Both the position numbers and the translations under genes were made by a program. DNA of 64,000 nucleotides from Entamoeba invadens IP1 (Eukaryota > Evosea > Mastigamoebida > Endamoebidae): assembly GCF_000330505.1 (NCBI RefSeq), contig NW_004443767.1, forward strand, positions 632,409 to 696,408. Direction: 5' to 3'. Numbering within the stretch: position 1 is the first letter of the stretch; each line of letters begins with the position of its first letter. The notes below the pieces were generated by a model. The model made no database searches, was not told the origin of the DNA, and saw only the letters and a program-made list of their open reading frames with translations. Positions 51,101 to 59,594 of this stretch are shown in pieces.

Positions 51101-53008
51101 ATTGACAACGAAATTGAACTCTTGATGGGCGAGTTGACGAAAGAAGGCTTTGAAGTGCAGGCTGTTAATAAAGAAGGTGTCAGAGAAAAGGGGAGAAAAC
51201 AGATCGAAGAGTCGATGAAGGATTTGGCCGAAACTCTCAAAAAGGTCAAAGAAACGCCTCTTGAAGAATTGCCACAACTCTTTGAAAAGATCCAATCACA
51301 AAACAGAAAGAATTATAGAGCCGTCAAAGCCGTCGCTTCTACATCAAAAAGAGCGGACTTTAGAAAGAAGTTGTTGGACGCTTCGAAGAGACTTGCAGAC
51401 CAAATGAAAGGAGTTGTTGACTTGTCACTTGATGAGAATTACGATGAAATTGCAAAGAAAGGAGGTGTTCTCGCAGACATTTGGGCCGAGATGGACGAGA
51501 CAATGAAGGAAATTACTTTGGACGATGTTGTTATTGCACAAGAAGCTAAAGAAGATGAGATCCAAGATGCTGCTACAAAGGAGTTGGTTGGAGCTGCCAA
51601 TGTCATTAACAATGCTATGGACAAAATCAATTTGGCTCTTCAGGTCGCAAAGAAGAAAAAAGAAGAGAAAGAGAAGAAGATGATTGCAGAACAAGAAGCC
51701 GCTTATAAGGCTGCTGTCGAAGCAAATAACCAAGCCGCCATTGAACAGGCAAAAGCAATGGCAGAGGCGCATCGCGAGAAGAAGACAAAGTACATTGATG
51801 ACACCGATCTTGATGTCCAAGTTTTGGAACAGGCCCAAGCACTTATCGGTTGCACTTCTGAATTGATTGGTAATGCTACTGTCGCACAGAAGACTATTTC
51901 GGCACAACAAATTAACGCGCCTGCTGAAACAGACAGACAAGTCTATAACAAAGACGCCAACTGGGAAGAAGGTCTTATCTCTGCGGCCAAGACAGTCACT
52001 GGTTGCATTCAATACCTTGTCAAAGCAGCAAACGACCAGGTTGTTCATAACAAACCAAGTGAGGCTATGTTAGTCGCGTGTGCAAAGTCGGTCGCTGCCA
52101 ATGCAGTCCAATTGCAAACGGCTTCAATGGTTAAAATGGATTCGAACGACCCAATGAAGAACGAAATTGCGACGAATGTCAAAAAGATCATTGAATCACA
52201 AAACCACTTCGTCAAAACAGTTTCTGCTGGTGCCGAGACCAAACAAAATGTCCCACCACCAAAGGTCAGAGGACAACAACAGCTCAGAATTATGTTGATG
52301 GAAGCCTCTGTCAATATTACCAATATCGAGAAGGAGTTGTTGAACGCACAAGAGGAGTTGTTGAAGATGAGAAAGGCTAGATACGGTAACGCAAAGATCC
52401 CCGTCGGAACAAAGGCAAAACCAGCTGCCAAACAGTCATCAACCAAAGTTGCTTCCGCTCTCAAGCCAACTGCGACCAAAACAGCGGTTCAACCAGTTAA
52501 ACCCCAACCAAGAGGTGACGGGCCAAAGAGAGGAGGGTTCTTGGCAAACAGAGGTGGTAAACCACAGCCAACCGCAGTTGCCCAACCAACCCAACCAGTT
52601 TCCCCTCCTAAAGTCGAAAAGAAAGAAGAGGAACAAAAGGCACAAACACCAACTGGACGAAGAGGTGGATTCTTGGGAAGAGGAGGTTCTCGTAACGTGG
52701 CACCTTCTGGTACAACCGAACAAAGAAAGTCCGACCAACAAAAAGAAGAAGAACACAAACAAGAAACACCAAAGGATGTTCCTGTTGTTGCAAAGGAGAC
52801 GAAAGCAGAGCCTCCACACGAAATTCATAAGGTCAACGTTCCAAAAGGGATGGAGCAAAAAATTGTTGGTCAAGCTGGCGATAAACCGGTCCAAAGAAAT
52901 TTCAAGATCAACAAAGCATCACCTAAGGCTCAACCACAACAAGACGAGCAGGCTGGTGCATCGAATGAGTTGGCTGCGTTACTTGCTAAGAGAAGGAAGA
53001 TGGGGTAA
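48107..53008 (+). CDS. Talin-like protein (FERM head, helical rod, I/LWEQ actin-binding module)
   Basis: 1633 residues, shorter than the ~2500 of animal and Dictyostelium talins. The FERM head covers about 1-400: F0/F1-like opening VILKIHFNFKDNASPTATID, a helical lobe (LDKKLPQGMRDFFPIAYRKK) and a PTB-like lobe (FGVCKDYVLLADEDG, YITLITEEGELISATLSGYI). A long rod of helical bundles follows. The I/LWEQ (THATCH) actin-binding module centres on NWEEGLISAAKTVTGCIQYL near 1280-1300 and runs to about 1430. The last 200 residues are unusual: low-complexity P/Q/K sequence with two RGGFL-type motifs (RGGFLANRGG, RRGGFLGRGG), ending NELAALLAKRRKMG. It should link membrane receptors to actin in adhesion and motility. 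Confidence 0.92.
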   Translation: MAQSVILKIHFNFKDNASPTATIDLVKSVAVLDTDSSAQIVDKCLDKLPERPQGEYILWQAKRHTLFLPNQILATAGYDATEVLDVRPRVQRFRFEMVDHGVKTFQVDVTMTVEALLAFVGEKVDIMFTDEYGFKVYNEVTKKEDLHWLDNLRVFYEQIDSENQLLIRLKKRFYFRDKNVNDSDPKQLHLLYTDCSNKVAEGFIPFKMESVIPLVALNCLVFYGSFDQPQFKEIDTSNLKGLDKKLPQGMRDFFPIAYRKKVTTKHLAEVCKEWKNKSMSTKQLQAKYQYCQIVMRQKTYGLDVFKVKIRKVGKSKEIPKIFGVCKDYVLLADEDGENQEIWEISKIARYAIGPAVFILDLGNHSTSYITLITEEGELISATLSGYIDLITKRKKEAQLAEKEAEPEYSISDKIEDVPAGDGLNKKKKVAPKVTQTSEQAQQVSQSEVQEQVQLCVDRYQQMTFEESTAAPIQFSAETMTETAQNIGTLVSDLYSTDQATVTQSMSELCSQTDALFTQFCASKNADFGSCVMNADEDDEQLLVACRAATESAQAIMENNKDGLQSAVLIQSAQSEAEILPPEMFVVQASVSSVNAICAQATVNDNGSQMLLHELSRSVGEGIFDLAAMSSTMNIHGEKLDQANKVLRMLGENEIAAMRLLAVTSSEEGCQKILGEMKNTMDTCLASYLEVVQGCGLEQGSPEMQALFEQVNVIKMNWESLMAGTQMSGFEAQKNLLTMVQNMSAVFNELASLSDPLVSAQQVEQGIDNLEDILETTKETCKTIAQEKIDDGNPEQVAVILDQFKQVADKFFVLRDKLEAGERGELVEDDCIVFRQTLETLMTACDMEQIGENMQGLALNAMTKTAVARRLALCAQVRRVIKNGHLKDKNRQKILIKANQAMAGEMDEMLKFLAQPVDEQSQKLPIKCKEFAPKTYDMIVEVLETLPYIQDDSARGALEFACNEAEKATFDMARLNNLFNNTKQAKKEVLSTKKEQFDDIDNEIELLMGELTKEGFEVQAVNKEGVREKGRKQIEESMKDLAETLKKVKETPLEELPQLFEKIQSQNRKNYRAVKAVASTSKRADFRKKLLDASKRLADQMKGVVDLSLDENYDEIAKKGGVLADIWAEMDETMKEITLDDVVIAQEAKEDEIQDAATKELVGAANVINNAMDKINLALQVAKKKKEEKEKKMIAEQEAAYKAAVEANNQAAIEQAKAMAEAHREKKTKYIDDTDLDVQVLEQAQALIGCTSELIGNATVAQKTISAQQINAPAETDRQVYNKDANWEEGLISAAKTVTGCIQYLVKAANDQVVHNKPSEAMLVACAKSVAANAVQLQTASMVKMDSNDPMKNEIATNVKKIIESQNHFVKTVSAGAETKQNVPPPKVRGQQQLRIMLMEASVNITNIEKELLNAQEELLKMRKARYGNAKIPVGTKAKPAAKQSSTKVASALKPTATKTAVQPVKPQPRGDGPKRGGFLANRGGKPQPTAVAQPTQPVSPPKVEKKEEEQKAQTPTGRRGGFLGRGGSRNVAPSGTTEQRKSDQQKEEEHKQETPKDVPVVAKETKAEPPHEIHKVNVPKGMEQKIVGQAGDKPVQRNFKINKASPKAQPQQDEQAGASNELAALLAKRRKMG

Positions 53009-53500
53009 GTCTCTTAAGTAAAGAGTCTTAATTGATCTTAATTTTCACTTCAATTTTTTAAGCTTAACACGTTCAAAACAGAAACGTAATAATAATAAGT
53101 TTTTATTTTTTTCTGTTACCTAAACCCTTTTTTTGCCTTCATACACAAAACAAGTTTTTGAAAATTTTTATTTTTTTTGTATCAACTCAATTTTGAATTG
53201 TATATTTTATAGTCACACAAATAAACAATAATGAGTTTATTTATGTTAAACAAGAGCAAAGCATCTGAAAGAAAAATGGGGTCTAATGATGGTTTGATAT
53301 TTTTGGTTGTTTTTTATTTAAAAAGTATATTGTCATTTGGTTATAACGATATTGGTGTTTATATTGTCGTTATATTTGTTAATGCGACTATTTGACATTG
53401 TTTGTCATTAAGTGGATTGACGATGTAGCGTTTTTTGTTTTAATGTTGTAAAACAATAAAGTGATATGAAATTTCATCCAAAAGATTATTTTTGACAATC
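53009..53500. other. Region between talin and the assembly gap
   Basis: AT-rich. A 54-codon frame at 53231-53395 has no recognisable content. The upstream exon(s) of the PI-PLC-X gene are probably in the gap rather than here. Confidence 0.5.
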
Positions 53501-53600
53501 NNNNNNNNNNNNNNNNNNNNNNNNNNNNNNNNNNNNNNNNNNNNNNNNNNNNNNNNNNNNNNNNNNNNNNNNNNNNNNNNNNNNNNNNNNNNNNNNNNNN
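53501..53600. other. Assembly gap, 100 N
   Basis: Exactly 100 N bases, the convention for a gap of unknown size. It removes the 5' part of the PI-PLC-X gene. Confidence 0.99.
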
Positions 53601-53616
53601 CTATTTGAGGGGATAG

Positions 53617-54328
53617 GTACATCGACTTAAGAATACAAAAAGTGGATAACGTCATTTACACGATCCACGGACTGATTTGCGACACGTTACTCAAATTGCT
53701 CAATGTGATAAAGAGGTTTGTGGATGATCATCCAACCGAAGTTGTCATTGTTGACATCAACCACACATACGAAATGAACCAAGACGATTACGAAAACGTC
53801 GCAATTGGAATAAAAGAGCTCTTTAAGGAGGTGATAATCGAAGAAAAGGAGGAGTATTTATCGACGAGTATTGAAGAGTTGGTCAAAATGCATAAAAATG
53901 TTTTTGTGTTTTACGACCACCCACCTCAAATTAAGATCGACAAAGCCGTGTGGAGTCAACAGTACATCAAATCGTTCTGGCCGAATCAAGCAACATTCGA
54001 GTCAGTTGCGGACGTGATTTTAAAAAAAGGGATCAAGTGGATTGATGAAAGAAGACACGCTGTCACGGTTCTACAAATTATCATGACACCGTCGTCAAAC
54101 TCCATAAAGGCTGGGTATAACCCTTTCAATTTTTCATCAAAAACAAAATTGATCAAGTGTATTGACTCGGCAAGGCCACATTTCTTACAATTTATGGGCA
54201 CGCCCGAAATGGAGAATTTTAGGGTTAATGTGTTGCTCATCGACGGTGTCGTTGTGGGTGACCCTTTCATCAAAATGTGCGTTGAGAGGACGATGTATTG
54301 GGGGAGAAAGAAAATGATGGAGGACTAG
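53617..54328 (+). CDS. PI-PLC X-domain protein, 5' end lost in gap
   Basis: Last exon only. Coding sequence begins after a TAG acceptor at 53614-53616 with RYIDLRIQKVDNVIYTIHG, the part of a phosphatidylinositol-specific phospholipase C X domain that carries the second catalytic His (in YTIHG). VVIVDINHTYEMNQDDYE and the C-terminal FRVNVLLIDGVVVGDPF fit the PLCXD family, which has only the X domain. The first catalytic His should lie on the missing side. A TGA 9 bases before the acceptor shows that the frame does not simply continue into the gap. Cytosolic, as far as visible. Confidence 0.8.
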
Positions 54329-54757
54329 AGAGCTCCTTTCTGTATGTCTGTCTCACAATCAATTTAAATCATATATATTTTACCGATTTGTTCGGGAAAG
54401 CCATAAAAACAATTGCTATTTTCACTGATTTTTAAAACCATTTATATAGAATTTGTCTCGATTATTTTTAGATTGCTATATTTGGTCATTGATTTTTTCA
54501 TAAACCCTTTTTCTCTTTTTGAAGATTACAAGATAGGAAGAATATTTTAATGTGCAATAATTTAATTAAATGAAGCTATAAAAAACCATAAATTAATTAT
54601 TAATAAAAGCAGAGAGAGATTGCGTCCCAAATGAGCGACTTAAAAAGAGAAAAGAGGGTTTTTTTGAGTTCGAAAGACGAGGAATGCAAAGGAAAGCACA
54701 AAATGGCGAAATGAGAAATCGGAAAATGAAAAATAAACTAGAAAAAGAGAAGTGTGG
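54329..54757. other. Intergenic region
   Basis: AT-rich spacer with a purine-rich leader before the Rap1-C-like gene. Nothing else recognised. Confidence 0.55.
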
Positions 54758-55421
54758 ATGAACGAAGACTCCTATGATGACAAAATAGCATCGTTCATAA
54801 CTCCAACGCCCTCACCAACACCTGACATTTTAATGGACCCGTTTGATACTCTGATTTTTCTTATCACATGGAAATAACATTTTTAATAACAAAATAGATA
54901 TTTTAAAAGTATTAAAGAAGTCCCCGAGTGTGTGAGTCCGTACGAGCAACATGTGTCGAGTATGAATCGGCCTGCGTCCGATAAAGACCGAATTGCCTAT
55001 GTCAACAAATTGGTCTGCGAGATGAAGGCACAGTTCAGCGTCGACGAGAAAGTTGTTATTTATGCGTTGTACGCGTGCAGTGGCGACGTCGATTTAACAC
55101 GGAGATTCTTTTCGGATGGGAAAGTCATTCCGTGGACTTGTGAGGAGGATGTTTGTCTGTTTATTTGTTGCGGGTGTAGTTTTTTATGATAAAACATATT
55201 ATAAATATTTTATAATAAAATATATTATAAATGAAATTATATAGTTCATTCTATATAAATTTTACTAGACGGGGTTTGACGCGTAGCAAATTCTTGCGAG
55301 CAACGAGACGGAAAAAATTTTGCAAATTATCATGAACAGAGGGAAGATCGAGACGGAGAAGCGTTGCCACTTCCTGTCGTGTAGTGGAGGAATTACTGAA
55401 TTGTTGAAAATGAAATATTAG
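54758..55421 (+). CDS. Small protein with Rap1 C-terminus-like (RCT) domain, three exons
   Basis: Exons 54758..54840, 54898..55150 and 55287..55421 give 156 residues; phases match, the first donor is GTTTGA, the second GTTTGT, and both acceptors are TAG. The N-terminal 55 residues are acidic and proline-rich. From about 65 on the sequence follows the C-terminal domain of Rap1/TERF2IP: KAQFSVDEKVVIYALYACSG, then DVDLTRRFFSDG, then PWTCEEDQILASNETEK, then an amphipathic helix and KRCHFL. The Rap1 hallmarks present are a helix pair ending in a SGD-type turn, the aromatic W followed by an acidic pair, and the final R-x-x-F-type helix. The BRCT and Myb domains of full Rap1 are absent. It may join a telomere or chromatin complex. 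Confidence 0.7.
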
Positions 55422-55422
55422 A

Positions 55423-55614
55423 ATGTCTCAATTAACTTTTTGTACTACCCATTTCTTCTTCTTTTGCTCTTCACTACTTTATGGTGATTATCTTAAGGAA
55501 TATTATAGTCATGTAATAAGTGATTTGAGTAAGATTTATAGTAAAAAAGGAAAAGAGTTAGAAAATTGGAACAAAACAGCACTAAACGATCATGAAGAAC
55601 TGCCTGTGTTTTGA
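55423..55614 (+). CDS. Possible small ORF of 63 aa
   Basis: ATG at 55423, just after the Rap1-C-like stop, with a hydrophobic opening (TTHFFFFCSSLLYGDYLK) and a charged end. It overlaps the 3' end of the minus-strand gene by 33 bases. The composition is mildly protein-like with a possible short signal-like segment, but there is no domain. Low confidence. Confidence 0.25.
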   Translation: MSQLTFCTTHFFFFCSSLLYGDYLKEYYSHVISDLSKIYSKKGKELENWNKTALNDHEELPVF

Positions 55615-57075
55615 GAAAGTCGTTTCATTATCTTTGAGAGAGACGATGAAATAATAGTTTTTGTTTTTGGTAAGAGTGAGAGGTGGTGAGGTGAGAGTGA
55701 AAGTTGTTTGTGGTTGATTCAACGTGAAGTCTATAGTTGAACACAAACAAGTGTTATCTGTGTCATAATATGAGATATTAGCTTTGTAAGTCTTAGGTAA
55801 AGCACTAGCCCCGACACTCCTTACCAAGAATTTCGTCACAATGTTAAAGATGTTGTTTTCAGCGGATGGGATTTGTTGTATTTCGACTGTTCTTAAGATA
55901 TGAGAATGCACCAAAATAGTCTTATTTTTAGGAAGGTTTTGAAGGAGCATTTCAAAGTACTTATTGTAGTGTGTAGCATTCTTAGTGTTTTCAAAGGCAT
56001 CTAATAAAGTATAAAATGTTTGAACCATTAGAGTCTCTAAATCTTCTGTTAACTCCACTTGACTCTCATTGATGAAAGAAAGTGTTTGAAGTCCATATTT
56101 AATTGCCGATTCATTATCGGAACAATCAAGTAATAACTCCGATGAAGTCTGATAGGCTTCTATTTTCTCGACACCTTCGGAATGCTCACGAGAGTATTCT
56201 AAGACTTTTTCAAGACGGTCTTTGTCATTCAGAGCTACATATATACTTGAAAGCCATGTTCTTAAAGCGACTTTCTTAGGATCAGTCTCTGGGATCTTAG
56301 AATGGTTCTGGAGTAAAGCACTGCCTATCTTTTCTGCACTAATCCAGTCTTTCTGAAATACTTTCACTTGAATAAGACTCAAAGAAATCTCAAATGAAAG
56401 GTCTTCATAATCGCCGGGTAACTTTCTGAGTTTATCTAAGGCTTCGTTGGCACTCATCTCGGCTTCACTGATGATTTTTTCAGGGTTATTACAATTTGTA
56501 TACTTCGTCAGTAAAGTCTTTGCTTGGACTAATTGATTTAAAGACTCAATTTCAAGAAGTGTCACGTCAGTTTGCTCTTGCTCGGTTGTACTCGAAACGT
56601 CCTTTAATAACTCTAAAGACATCACAAGAAAGTCAATGGAGGCTTCGTAGTCACTGTGCATGAAACGAAGTGAAGATTCTTCTTTCAAGAGAGAACACCC
56701 TTCAATCCCTTTTAACTGCCCGACGTTCTTTAATAAGTCGATCACTTTCAATAATTCACTCTCAGCAACATCCACTTCATTTCTGTTTATGGCACTTTTG
56801 TATCCCTCATAATGAGTCTCTACATACGTCTTAACTTCTTCTAATGGGATTTCAGTAACATCGTCTTTGTGGTCATGAGTCTCTTTGGTTGTGTTTTCAA
56901 CGTCTTCATTTTCTATTGTAAAGTCCGTGTTCTTTGTCGTCTCTAATTTTTTACTCTCATCGTCACAGACTTCCGGTATCTTCTCTCTTAAAAATGTGTC
57001 TAAAGTGTCACACGCTACTTTGAAGAGTCCAAAGGAGAGTCCAGCAAAGAGGGCACTCCCTATTAAGTCTCCCAT
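55582..57075 (-). CDS. Unknown N-terminally anchored helical-repeat (TPR-like) protein
   Basis: 497 residues. The N-terminus (GDLIGSALFAGLSFGLFKVA) is a short moderately hydrophobic segment without a cleavage site, reading as a signal anchor. After an acidic linker, residues about 80-400 are paired amphipathic helices of TPR type (EVDVAESELLKVIDLLKNVG, DYEASIDFLVMSLELLKDV, NESAIKYGLQTLSFINE). The last ~85 residues look beta-rich (YKANISYYDTDNTCLCSTID ... YYFIVSLKDNE). An N-anchored cytosolic TPR protein could be an organelle import receptor or tether; no family is recognised. It begins 560 bases from the divergent RhoGAP gene. Confidence 0.72.
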   Translation of the reverse strand: MGDLIGSALFAGLSFGLFKVACDTLDTFLREKIPEVCDDESKKLETTKNTDFTIENEDVENTTKETHDHKDDVTEIPLEEVKTYVETHYEGYKSAINRNEVDVAESELLKVIDLLKNVGQLKGIEGCSLLKEESSLRFMHSDYEASIDFLVMSLELLKDVSSTTEQEQTDVTLLEIESLNQLVQAKTLLTKYTNCNNPEKIISEAEMSANEALDKLRKLPGDYEDLSFEISLSLIQVKVFQKDWISAEKIGSALLQNHSKIPETDPKKVALRTWLSSIYVALNDKDRLEKVLEYSREHSEGVEKIEAYQTSSELLLDCSDNESAIKYGLQTLSFINESQVELTEDLETLMVQTFYTLLDAFENTKNATHYNKYFEMLLQNLPKNKTILVHSHILRTVEIQQIPSAENNIFNIVTKFLVRSVGASALPKTYKANISYYDTDNTCLCSTIDFTLNQPQTTFTLTSPPLTLTKNKNYYFIVSLKDNETTFSKHRQFFMIV

Positions 57076-57635
57076 CTCTTTTTAAAGTAACTGAAAGTTA
57101 TTTACTTGAAGAAAATAGTAGTCGTCCATTTTTTGAATATTTATTAAATTAAATCTATTATAATTATATTATATACAATATATTTATTATATATCAATAC
57201 AATATATTTATGATATATTAATATTATATAATAGATTTATAATATATTTATATTAAAGTAGTAACTATAATTGATCTGCTTGAAAAGAACTTTAAATTGA
57301 TAACTTATTATCAAAAAGTGTATTAAAATTAGTATATAAACTAAAAATATATAGTTAAATTGGGCAGATCAGAAGAAAACATAAATATTATAAGTTTCGA
57401 TTAGATTTGTATTTTAAATTAAAACTAATTATAAATCAGAAGCAAATTGGCGATTTTTCATTTTGCCATTTTGCTATAGAAAATAAGACTGTTGTTGACT
57501 AAAACTATGGATGAATGGTAAACTTTCAATTAAATCTCGAAGATTTGATTAAGTTGAAAACCAAAAGTACTTTAACAAAAATATCACCCCAAAATGGGGT
57601 TTTTAAAAAAGAACACGTGATTGCAATCAGAAAAA
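57076..57635. other. Divergent AT-rich intergenic region
   Basis: Almost pure A/T with two imperfect copies of CAATATATTTATTATATAT (57176-57194 and 57200-57218). It carries promoters for the TPR-like (-) and RhoGAP (+) genes. Confidence 0.55.
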
Positions 57636-59213
57636 ATGACAGAACGTGTCGGAATGGCGGAGGAGATACTTTTGCTTTTGAATAAGACGAAATTTGTCGA
57701 GGCGAAGGTAGAGCTGAACCAACACAAGGGCAAGACGTATCTGTTTATCGACAAGAAGCCGAAAGTGAATTTGAACAAATCGATAGTGTCGCGAGAGGTT
57801 CAAGTCGAGCTTCCGTCCGACATAGAAAAGGCCTTTTGTTTTGAGGTAGTATATAATAAACAATATGTTTTCATGTGTAAATCCGAGTATGAATTAAATA
57901 TATGGATTAATAAACTATCACTGGAAGCTAATGCGTGGGGTGTATTTGGCTATCCTTTAGAATCTTCCGTTAAAAAATGCAATTGGAGATTTCCTATTCC
58001 GGTCTTTCGATCTATTGAATATTTAGAAAAGAATGGCGGAAAGACAATGGAAGGAATATTTAGATTAAGCGCATCATTTATTAATATGAGTAAAGTCAAA
58101 GAAATCTTAGATAATGATCAAGACGTAGATATGGATTCTTTCGGAGATTGTAAAGTCGCTTCTGTCATTCTCAAAGATTATATTAGATCATTACCTAATC
58201 CTTTGATCCCTTTTGATTATTATGACAACTATATTAACTTACCAAAACGATCGATCGACCCAAAACTATTTATTGAAAGTCTTCCTCTAGTAAATCAAGA
58301 TACTTTATTTATTATATGTAATTTACTTAATGATATAATTACTAATGAAAGTCAAACCAAAATGAACGCTGCAAATTTGGCGACGTGTATCGGACTCACT
58401 ATATGTCGCCCACCTCAACCACCGAAAATGGACGAATTGGTCCACACAAAAATCGCAATTGCGGCTTTTGAGTTTTTACTCAATAACTTCGAACCTATTT
58501 TTTATGCTATACGAATTAGAAACGAAAATAGCGGCGTTTATTTTCCAAAATACCCCTGTATCATTCCACACCAAAAAGTCCCATTCTCAAAAATCACATC
58601 AATAGTCAAATCTGCGCTCAATCTCCCGGAACTTCCTACTACCTACCCCCAAGTTAGGCCAGTAAACCGTAATAAATCAACGTTTTTTAAAGGAACGGAA
58701 ATAGAGGAAAAAAACATGGTAGATTCCAGTAAAAGTGAATCACTGAGCGACAACGAAGAAACCGAAAAATCAGAGAAGAAAGAAAAGAAAAGTCAAAGAA
58801 ATTTGAAAAGGTTCAACAGTTTCATGAATCTCAACATCTCACCGAGAGTGGACGGAAAAAGAAGTGACGGAAAGAAAGGCACAGATAAGTGCGAAAAATT
58901 GGAAAAAAATGAGAAGGTGGACAATGAAAAGCAAGACGACGAACTGATCAGCACCAGACAGAAAATCACGGAGATGCAAATCAACCGTATAGAAGATCTC
59001 AAGAAGGAAATTATGGGACTCAAAAACTTGTTGCAACTTGTCACAATCCAAAGGGATGGGCTTATCAAAAAATACGAACCAGACTTAGTACCAATTGAAA
59101 AGCAAAGAGAAATTATTGAAACAAAAATTGAATCCCCAATCAGGGTACGAGTTCCCGTCATCGTCATGGAGACACCCAAGTCAGATGTTGTATCAAATTA
59201 TAATCTTGAATAA
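57636..59213 (+). CDS. PH-RhoGAP protein
   Basis: 525 residues from the ATG at 57636; the frame is open a little upstream to a TTG, not used. Residues about 5-95 fit a PH domain (ILLLLNKTKFVEAKVELNQH ... YELNIWINKLSLEA). The RhoGAP domain covers about 105-300, with arginine finger R143 in EGIFRLSA, then VILKDYIRSLPNPLIP and MNAANLATCIG, all expected catalytic and structural motifs. The C-terminal third is charged with a basic patch and a coiled coil (INRIEDLKKEIMGLKNLLQL). It should switch off Rho/Rac GTPases at phosphoinositide-rich membranes. Entamoeba has a large RhoGAP family, so orthology is not claimed. Confidence 0.9.
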   Translation: MTERVGMAEEILLLLNKTKFVEAKVELNQHKGKTYLFIDKKPKVNLNKSIVSREVQVELPSDIEKAFCFEVVYNKQYVFMCKSEYELNIWINKLSLEANAWGVFGYPLESSVKKCNWRFPIPVFRSIEYLEKNGGKTMEGIFRLSASFINMSKVKEILDNDQDVDMDSFGDCKVASVILKDYIRSLPNPLIPFDYYDNYINLPKRSIDPKLFIESLPLVNQDTLFIICNLLNDIITNESQTKMNAANLATCIGLTICRPPQPPKMDELVHTKIAIAAFEFLLNNFEPIFYAIRIRNENSGVYFPKYPCIIPHQKVPFSKITSIVKSALNLPELPTTYPQVRPVNRNKSTFFKGTEIEEKNMVDSSKSESLSDNEETEKSEKKEKKSQRNLKRFNSFMNLNISPRVDGKRSDGKKGTDKCEKLEKNEKVDNEKQDDELISTRQKITEMQINRIEDLKKEIMGLKNLLQLVTIQRDGLIKKYEPDLVPIEKQREIIETKIESPIRVRVPVIVMETPKSDVVSNYNLE

Positions 59214-59481
59214 TTTTGTATTTTTAGATCATTTTATCATCAAATAATAGTTTTTTAATGATTTTAATAAGTATTTTTTTTATGATCTGAAATTTTGAAA
59301 ACGTCATTTTTTTCTTTTTATTTCTTTGAGTTCTTTCAAAAACCACAAAGCCATTCACAATAAGAAAATAAATAATTAATTAACTATATTAATACCATTA
59401 TTAAATCACAAATATAGTAATAAATATAAATATATAACTATTGGTTATTACTATTCCCCTCCAACGATTAAAGAAAGAGGA

Positions 59482-59594
59482 ATGGAAGAAGCGAACTTAA
59501 AAATTGAAAGAAATGAGTCGCCGACTAACAGAAGAACGTTTTGCGGTTGCATGTTCGAACGCGACGACGAAATTGACTGCGTCATCGCAAGGTA
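59482..59594 (+). promoter_or_regulatory. Upstream ATG frame overlapping the IST1 start
   Basis: An ATG at 59482 opens a 37-codon frame in a different phase that overlaps the main start at 59513 and ends at 59594. If transcription begins upstream of it, it would compete with the IST1 start; if leaders are as short as usual, it may not be in the mRNA. Confidence 0.3.

Noticed and set aside
49207..52894. Several long antisense frames under talin
   Set aside because: Leu/Phe/Cys-rich shadows of helical talin codons.
53231..53395. 54-codon frame left of the assembly gap as PI-PLC-X exon 1
   Set aside because: No X-domain motif (such as HDS) and no GTTTGT donor in frame.
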